DNA from: Lasiodiplodia sp. COLG20 | Taxonomy: Eukaryota; Ascomycota; Dothideomycetes; Botryosphaeriales; Botryosphaeriaceae | Direction of reading: 5' to 3' | Assembly: GCA_009801085.1 (NCBI GenBank) | Contig: VNWV01000024.1 | Coordinates: 62,001 to 126,000, forward strand | Length of the DNA stretch: 64,000 nucleotides | Shown here: positions 57,636 to 64,000 of the stretch, piece after piece | How the letters are laid out: each line of letters starts with the position of its first letter | How positions within the stretch are numbered: position 1 is the stretch's first letter | The notes under the pieces: generated by a model | Seen by the model: only the letters and a program-made list of their open reading frames with translations | Told to the model about the DNA's origin: nothing | Databases searched by the model: none | Program-made: the position numbers and the translations under genes

Positions 57636-58718
57636 ATGGCGACATTCACGAACGCCTGCGCCCCGTCCGCGCCTTCGTATTTCTCTGCAACCGGAGGCTC
57701 GCCGCCGCGCAATCACTACCGTCGGCCCTCGTTGAAGAAGACGCTCATGCCCGTCTCGCCGGGCGTCTCGGCGCGGCGCACTCATTGTCCGAGAGACGTC
57801 GACGCCTTCAGCTTCAATCCTTCGCACCTGCCTGCATGGAGCATGCCGCAGGATCTCTGGGAGAGCCTGCCTGACCGGTTGAGACCCCACATGGTCAGCG
57901 TGCAGCACGCCGGAGCAGCTGTGCTCACTGGTTTTGAGCGGCTGAAAGAAATCCGGACCACTCTGCTGTCCGACCTTGTGGAGCTGGACGAGCCGGAAGA
58001 AGACTGTGCCCCCACGGAAAACAATTCTCGCACGGAAAATGGGTTGGACGTTCTGCTCAGCAACATGAACTTTGATACTCTGGCCAAGGGTCCGCGCTCC
58101 CGGCACGACTCGCTTGCGACACCTGCGCTCTCCACACCGTCTCTTACTCCCTTGGGCAGCGAGGTCGCCAGTGACCGGTCTGCGGCCTCATCGATGCCCG
58201 GGACGCCGGGCAATTCCTCACCGGTCACTCCCGCAACTCCTCCGACTACACTCTCTCCGTTCAGTTTCCCGGTCGACGATAAATCCGCTCAACAGTCCCA
58301 CACGCCGCCGCCCACTTCTCCGACTTCACTAGCCTCGCCCAGCGCTCCTCCGGACACCGAGATGCTATGTTCGCCCATCAACAGGCCTTCAACACCGAAT
58401 TCAGCCAACGTCTTGTCGTCGCTGCGTCCGTTCACCAACCCGCCGCGCCACCCGCATGCTACGTATTACGCCGCTGAGATGGCGGAGCTACGGTGCGTGG
58501 CGCTGGTGCGGCTGCGGCACGCTGCGCGCCGGGTTGACGCCGAGTGGGGCGAATGCAAGCGCGTGGGTGTCGTGCGTCCGTCCGAGCGCGACCCTGACGC
58601 ACGGATAGCCCAGGAGTTTGAGCTATGGTGGGCAGGCAAGAAGGGAGCAATTGGAGCGCTTGAAGAAAGGGTTCGTCGAATTGAGAGGCTCGGCGTGGGC
58701 TTGAGCAGTCTCGTGTGA
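57636..58718 (+). CDS. Unrecognised Ser/Pro-rich protein, 360 aa
   Basis: I do not recognise the family. It is a single exon of 360 residues. The ATG at 57636 (CCGCCATGG) is the first in frame; the earlier open codons lack an ATG. The first 65 residues are rich in Ser, Pro and Arg. A compact segment follows (about 68-125): FSFNPSHLPAWSMPQDLWES, then HAGAAVLTGFERLKEIRTTL and an acidic patch. The middle 150 residues are Ser/Thr/Pro-rich and likely disordered. The last 80 residues are charged and helical (AEMAELRCVALVRLRHAARR, ending GALEERVRRIERLG), probably a coiled coil. There is no signal peptide or membrane segment. Strong coding bias and good length make it a real gene. Confidence 0.75.
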   Translation: MATFTNACAPSAPSYFSATGGSPPRNHYRRPSLKKTLMPVSPGVSARRTHCPRDVDAFSFNPSHLPAWSMPQDLWESLPDRLRPHMVSVQHAGAAVLTGFERLKEIRTTLLSDLVELDEPEEDCAPTENNSRTENGLDVLLSNMNFDTLAKGPRSRHDSLATPALSTPSLTPLGSEVASDRSAASSMPGTPGNSSPVTPATPPTTLSPFSFPVDDKSAQQSHTPPPTSPTSLASPSAPPDTEMLCSPINRPSTPNSANVLSSLRPFTNPPRHPHATYYAAEMAELRCVALVRLRHAARRVDAEWGECKRVGVVRPSERDPDARIAQEFELWWAGKKGAIGALEERVRRIERLGVGLSSLV

Positions 58719-60659
58719 GTGAGCCCGACTTTTCACCTTATTCGCCGAGCATCGGGGTTGGGTCAAGGCATACGGACCATTTTGGGATAATCACCCTTCC
58801 GCTTCTTTTTCGTGTCGTTTCCGTTCTGTTGTATCTTTTCCCTTTCCATACCCGGTTCTCTCCTTTTCTATTTCCAAACCAGGGATCGCTTTTCATCAAT
58901 TTGGCGCTCACAGGTTGCCGCCGGAGGAATGGGCGCACATGACATCACAAACATCGTTGGAGTTTCGGAGCAAAAGCACGAGCATGTGTATATCAAATCA
59001 TGCGGAGCATTGGCATCTTTCATCAAATTGGTATAAGGACCGCACGAGGATACACGCTTATGGACAAACGTAGCTTTCGATCATCTCCTTTTCAGTCATC
59101 ATTTTATAGGAGGAGTTCGATGGTGCTATGAGGCATAGCAAAGTCATTTCGTTTCACTTGTGTTCCTCTTGCTCCCTTCATGTACGAAACTTTTTCACCA
59201 CTCCTACATAAATTAGCTTGCATCAAGACAAGCACATAGCTGCTGGCAGAAACAAACCACGTAATTTACCGCCATGATACTTCATCTTGCATGACTTGCA
59301 ACCTTCCATTTTGTTGATTCTCAACGTGCTGCGCGAGTGCAGTCGATCGGATGCACCAATTACTATTCCAGTGCAAGCCTCTTTCTCAGTTACCTGATCG
59401 TGACAAAGCCATGCATGGGGAGACGAACTTCATGCAAGCATCGCATGCCTTGTGGGTGACCCGTTCCTAATCCATCTTCCTTTGCCCCCACACACACCCG
59501 CCTGTCTTACCTGCTTCGGTTCTCCGGCCGGTGATGACATCAATTTATGCTCATGAATTTCCATATCGTCCATCCCATTCGAACAAGGGAAGGATATCAA
59601 AACATCTTGGAGCCGTCGAACAAGGATCGAGAGATCTATCTCATGATGTCCCCTCAAATCTTGTTTCTCGTTCTGCTTTCTACCTGAATTTTTCCCTCAT
59701 GTTTCACTACTACCACACCCAGTCGCTGCTTTAAGGTGCCGTTCTGGGAAGCTGACCTGTCTGGTTGGTTCGGCGGACGAGCGGATGGGAGCACGCATGT
59801 TCTTCACATGCTCACAAAAGTCCTGATGTGAATCTGCGTGGTGTGATGCTACCTTTTTTGTGGGTCTGGTCCTTGGTGTTGGATTTTTCTTTCTTTCTAT
59901 TCGTGAGACTGTTGTGGCGTGGAGGGGAAAAGGAACAACCGTCGGTAGCCGTTGCGCGGACACGTTCGGGGCTGAAAAAGGGCCCGTTCTAGACCCTTTG
60001 CTTCTTGGTGTTTTGGAGGGTTGGGTTTCGATGGGATGCATATGCGTTCGCATGGGGTTATTACTTGCCAAGCTTGATGCAGCCTCGGCTGGCAATAAAC
60101 CAGTGGCTATTGGCCGATGTTTGGAGGATCGTTTGATCGATATCGGGCATTCCATGGCAATGTTTCTTGCGGATGCGGTTTTTGCGGGATGCGATTTTTC
60201 AGTACCCTTGTTGGGACACGTGTGCGCGGGCATGTAGAAAAGTGACGGAATGGTCGAGTATGTCGTCATTGTTGCTGCCTACGGGCTTTCGATGAGCATC
60301 ACAAGGAATAAGCTGCTGTCGGCTTCCACCAGCATCCAATCGCTTCGTCGTAATTGCGAGGCAAAGATAAGGGGCCGGGGTTGGATCATTCATGGCACGG
60401 CAACGAATATCCGCGTTTACAGAAGACCGACCGTTGATGTGAGGATGACATCACAAGATTTTATGTGTGATTTATTTGTCTAGAAAAAAAGCAGAAGGCC
60501 TACCTCAATTAGATTTCCCCCCTGAGTTGGTTTCGGGGCCACCACATGCGTGGCGGGCCCTTGTAGTCTCGCCGTGACGCCTTGGGAGTTTTTTCATTTT
60601 CTAGAAGTTTCAAGTAGTGTGTCCGTCATTCACACGTGGGACTTTCACTGGGAGAGCTT
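58719..60659. other. 1.9-kb convergent intergenic region, unknown gene / POP3
   Basis: Two genes end here. A 190-codon frame on the minus strand (59697-60269) and a 125-codon frame opposite it (59860-60237) overlap, but neither shows third-position bias or a family. The rest is T-rich 3' sequence. Nothing else is recognisable. Confidence 0.5.
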
Positions 60660-61846
60660 CTATTTCCCAGGGACTATTCTCGCCCCAGTTTGCTCAGTGA
60701 GGACATTGACCGGTAGATAGCGACCCTCTAATGCTTCGCGTAACCATGGGGCATCCGTGGCTGAAACCTTTTGGCGCGCGTACTCGACCAGAGGTGCAGC
60801 GCCTGGGGCGTCATCCATGATTCCGATGACACCAACTCGGGGTAGGCTTAGAGCCGCTGCAACTTTAGGCTCCGAGGCCGGTTTGAGTGGGACGAGAAGT
60901 GCAGTTTCGGAAGAAGAGAGGCCGCGTGAGGCGGTCTGCGTGAGAAGCGGCAGATGTGCAGTCGTGATAGATGAAGGGGGCTGCAGGGAGAATATTAAGG
61001 GCAAGTGTCGGAGAGATCTGGGCGGGTGTGGCGGCGCGTTCGTTTCATCTGACGCGGCCCCGGGTGGCTGCTTTGACGGACCCGGTATAGCCTTTCCTTG
61101 CGCTGGAGCATCTTCCGCAGTCTGAGCCAGTTGCTCGAGGTGGCGCGTGGTGCTGTTGATGCCGACGGTAATGTGACGTGTGAGGTCAGGCGGAGGAGGC
61201 GGTGCTGATGCTGCGGCTTCGCTCGGAGCCCCGTGGCGCTTGCGTTTCTTGCTGCGCTTACCCTTTGAAGGCGTAACGTGGGCGGAGCGGTGTTGGCCAA
61301 TGGGCGTGAGGAGACTGGGAGTCGGTTAGATACGCGGCTGGGGAATGCTGTTGCGGTGACTTCATGATCGCCTGCGAGCCTCCTGAGGAGCAGGCCGGCC
61401 TGGACGAGGGTTGATCCTGGGCAAACCAATAGCATGGCGCGCAGCAGCCAGGGTACATTGGCCACTGAGCGCCAGCGAACTGGCGGTAGCGGAAAAAGCA
61501 AGCGACGCGACTGAATTTGCAGCGAACCGAGAAAAAAAAAAAAAAAAAAGCGAAAAAAAAAAAAAAAAAAAAAAAGGCGGTACGGAGAATCTGAAATGCT
61601 GAACGAGCAAAGATAGCGATGGAGGAGATGAGAGGAGACGTACTTGACCAGCATTTCGAGCATGATGTCATGGTCGGCGGTCGCAAGCTGGGGCCTGGCG
61701 AATGTGATCAACGGCTGCATGGCTGGTGGTGTTGCAACATTCCCGTGCGCTGAAACAACCTACCACTGAGGCTGGGTGTACGGGAGGTCGAGCTTGAAGA
61801 CGGGCTTGCCGGGCCGGAGGGCCTTCTTCGCGGCCGGGTCTGCCAT
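60660..61846 (-). CDS. POP3: RNase P/MRP subunit Pop3
   Basis: Pop3 is a protein subunit shared by nuclear RNase P and RNase MRP, which process tRNA and rRNA precursors. Exons are 61764-61846, 61644-61694 and 60660-61314, all joined in phase 2, giving 262 residues. The N-terminus KPVFKLDLPYTQPQW joins PQLATADHDIMLEMLV and then NLLTPIGQHRSAHVTPSKGK, the Pop3 signature. The rest includes a Pro-rich linker, ITVGINSTTRHLEQ, and an L7Ae-like C-terminal part with LSLPRVGVIGIMDDAPGA and RYLPVNV. The acceptor at 61695 was chosen because an earlier one (after CATGCAG) gives a stop. Intron 2 is 329 nt and contains long T tracts in the sense strand. It is divergent from the hydrolase-like gene. Confidence 0.82.
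61532..61575 (+). repeat. Two long poly(A) tracts in POP3 intron 2
   Basis: Runs of 18 A (61532-61549) and 23 A (61553-61575) are separated by GCG. In the POP3 transcript they read as poly(U). They are simple repeats and prone to length change or sequencing error. Confidence 0.9.
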
Positions 61847-62366
61847 TCTAGCGTTGCGCAGAGCAACTGCAGGCACTTGTTGAGAGGAATCGGTCGTCGG
61901 AGCAGGTGAGGTAGTCCAGGCGTAAGGTCGCTGCGGAGCGGCGCGCGGGCCGACGAATCAGTATCCAGCGGGCGGCCGGCGTGCGCGACTAAGAGGCGAC
62001 AGCATAAGCTCACGCCCCAGCTGCGCACTTGCCTTCCGCCGCGAAGTCACCCCGCGACGCGTCCACCACGCACCTCGAACGTCGCCGCCGTTTGCTGCAA
62101 CCGTCCAATTTGGCTGCTGTACGCTCCCATCGCCTCCGCTGCGTGCTGGCCAGCCTGTGCTGTACGGAGCCTGCAGCCTTGCCCACAGCCCCTGCGCTGC
62201 GCTGCTCGCCAAAAAGCAATTGTAGGCTGCCGCCCGCACAAGCTCCAGAGCTTCACGCATGCTGCAGAACTGCTTCCGCCCTCACTTCCACCTGCCTGCT
62301 GGGCTTTCTGGACCCTTCTGCAGCTCCTGCCAGCTCCGGTAGACGCGCTTCACCGTCTGCTGACTC
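61847..62366. promoter_or_regulatory. Divergent promoter, POP3 / hydrolase-like gene
   Basis: These 520 bp hold both promoters and leaders. The sequence is GC-rich with no TATA box. Open frames across it on both strands reflect composition. Confidence 0.55.
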
Positions 62367-64000
62367 ATGGCGGCGCAACATGCTATGGATTCGCCCAGCC
62401 TGAGGAACTGCACCCCGCCAGCGAGCCTGGAGTCGCCTGAAGAGCGCCGTGACTCTATGGAAGACGCTGACTGCTCTCCCTCGCGATTCAAACGCCCCCG
62501 CCTGGACAGCGGCAGCCGTGCCGTCCGCAAGATGTCCCAAGATCTGGACCACGAGAACCTGGCGCACCCGGCTGCTAACGCGCCCGCAACGCCCATGGAA
62601 CAGCACGAGCAAACTGAGGACCCCGTTTCCCGCACCCCAAATACTCCTAGCCGCATCACCCTCAACCTGCGCCCGCCGCAAACTCCCTCGCACACCCGCG
62701 CCGCTGCCGAGCCCTCCGCCGACACCCATGCCGATGCAAGCGAGGCTGTCAACCAAATGACTGCCGCTTCAGACTCAGATTCCAGCGCGACCCTCCGCTC
62801 TTCCCCTTCCGCTTCCTCGCCGAACAGCAAGATCCACACCCCGCCCCCAGACGCGGAACGAACCGACTCCGCACTGTCGCCCGGCGCCGCTTCTAGCCCC
62901 GTGGTCGAGATTGCCGTGGACGACGCTGACGATATGGCCGACTCCTCAGATAACGTGGTAGAGCTGAACGAGGATGATGAGGAAGAGGTGGTCTTCGTCG
63001 GCGACATCTTCGAGGCCTTTCCGTTTGCAAAGAACTACGGTCGGGAGACTGCCCTAGGAGGGTTGCTGAACTTGATCGCGAAACCACGTAAGTTCCCCTT
63101 CGGCCACGATTCCTGAAGCTGGCGGTACTGACACTTTTAGGTCATGGCAATGATGGCGAGCTGACACAGCTAAAGGAGTGGCTGCTCTCGCTTTCGATGT
63201 ACGTTCATCAAGGCAAGCTTGACGCGCGCACTACGTATCTGCAGGAGCCCGTATTTTGGGACGAGATTGCCAAGATGTTCCACCGCATAACTCAGCGTCA
63301 GGTTCCGTATGGAGAAGCTTTCCACCTTGATCCTGAGCAAAGCGAAGTTGACGCCCTGCGGGACCTATGGTCTGCGTATGCCAAGTGCGTCGCGCAAATG
63401 CTCAAAGTCGAGATCAAGGCCCTCGAGACCGGCACTTACTCCGTCAGCAACTCGCGCCTTGTTGCCTTCAACCACATGAAAATCATGAAAGATATCCTAC
63501 GATTCCGCGAGGACCTCCCATTTTGGGTATTGATGAATGACCTTGTTGGCCAGGACTCCGACGCATTGAAGAAGATATGCTCCACGATTATGTCTGGCTT
63601 CGTTTCCGAGCTGGGCGAACCTTCATGCCTGGTCAGCCTGGTAAGGATTGGCATGGCCGACCAGAACCTACGCCTAGCTGCCGAAGAGATATTAATTTTA
63701 CTCACTTGGCTGGGGAATTTTGCGTCATCTTGGAGAATCGGAGTCACGCGCAATGAACGCCGTTGGATGGCACATAACCTCTTCTCGCTCTTCAAGGACC
63801 TTGACCTTGAGCTACAGACATCCTTGAAGGGACCCATTGAGCTTTGCATCGAACTCGTCAACACTACTGCAACAATTCTGTCAAGCGCCGCATGCCTGGA
63901 TCCAGAAATCGCCCGTCAACTGGCCGCGTATATCTATAAGGATTCAAGAGGCCCTCATCAGTTCTTAGTGATGTCTGAAGTTCTCCACTTATCATGGTTG
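62367..64000 (+). CDS. N-terminal part of a large fungal ubiquitin-hydrolase-like protein, 3' partial
   Basis: Exons are 62367-63087 and 63141 to the window end, with a 53-nt phase-1 intron; 527 residues are visible and no stop is reached. The first 200 residues are disordered and Ser/Pro-rich. They contain RFKRPRLDSGSRAVRK and SRITLNLRPPQTP, then SSPVVEIAVDD, an acidic run, and FEAFPFAKNYGRE. The rest is an all-helical, armadillo-like region (LKEWLLSLSMYVHQ, VLMNDLVGQDSDALKK). This order matches, from memory, the N-terminus of the very large fungal USP proteins related to USP34/USP9X. Their catalytic domain would lie outside this window, so the enzyme call is not shown here. A helical scaffold of another family is the main alternative. 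Confidence 0.7.

Noticed and set aside
59697..60269. 190-codon minus-strand frame between the unknown gene and POP3
   Set aside because: Reading its codons shows no G/C preference at third positions, unlike the real genes here, and there is no family.

Overview
The window is a stretch of nuclear DNA from a filamentous ascomycete (Pezizomycotina; the protein style suggests Dothideomycetes, which is an inference). The evidence is many short introns of about 47-131 nt with fungal GT...AG sites, compact genes with coding thirds rich in G and C, orthologues of fungal housekeeping genes, and AT-richer intergenic blocks. I rebuilt 19 genes by joining exons in phase. Two are cut by the window ends.

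Layout: PDS5 (+, 5' end missing), an L-type lectin of the early secretory pathway (-), TIM13 (+), NUC1 (-), NC2-alpha/BUR6 (-), a NOSIP-like RING protein (-), tafazzin (+), SGF73 of SAGA (-), ITC1 of the ISW2 remodeller (-), a 4.2 kb gene-poor gap, ALG8 (-), an Nrd1-like four-RRM protein (+), an F-box protein (+), a gap with degenerate repeats, MRH4 (-), BUD4 (+), a 4.1 kb gap, SET9 (-), mitochondrial uL14 MRPL38 (+), RPB9 (-), ESS1/PIN1 (+), an unrecognised Pro/Ser-rich protein (+), POP3 (-), and the first part of a large fungal ubiquitin-hydrolase-like gene (+, 3' end missing).

Seven intergenic regions are divergent promoters: lectin/TIM13, NOSIP/tafazzin, ALG8/nrd1, MRH4/BUD4, SET9/MRPL38, RPB9/ESS1 and POP3/hydrolase. 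The genes do not form a pathway. Many act in chromatin and transcription (PDS5, NC2-alpha, SGF73, ITC1, SET9, RPB9, ESS1) or in mitochondria (TIM13, NUC1, tafazzin, MRH4, MRPL38). No rRNA, tRNA, intact transposon, CRISPR or biosynthetic cluster was seen.

The most interesting signal is in RPB9. Its second intron is 500 nt long where most introns here are under 130 nt. It contains a strongly coding-like open frame, continuous with the upstream exon, for an acidic peptide with a duplicated CxxCGQE motif. Retaining it would replace the C-terminal zinc ribbon of RPB9, or it may be a small nested gene. Other points of interest are first coding exons that hold only the start codon, a 19-nt tafazzin exon carrying the catalytic His, a POP3 intron with two long T tracts, a dispersed 60-bp repeat, and an orphan TATA promoter.
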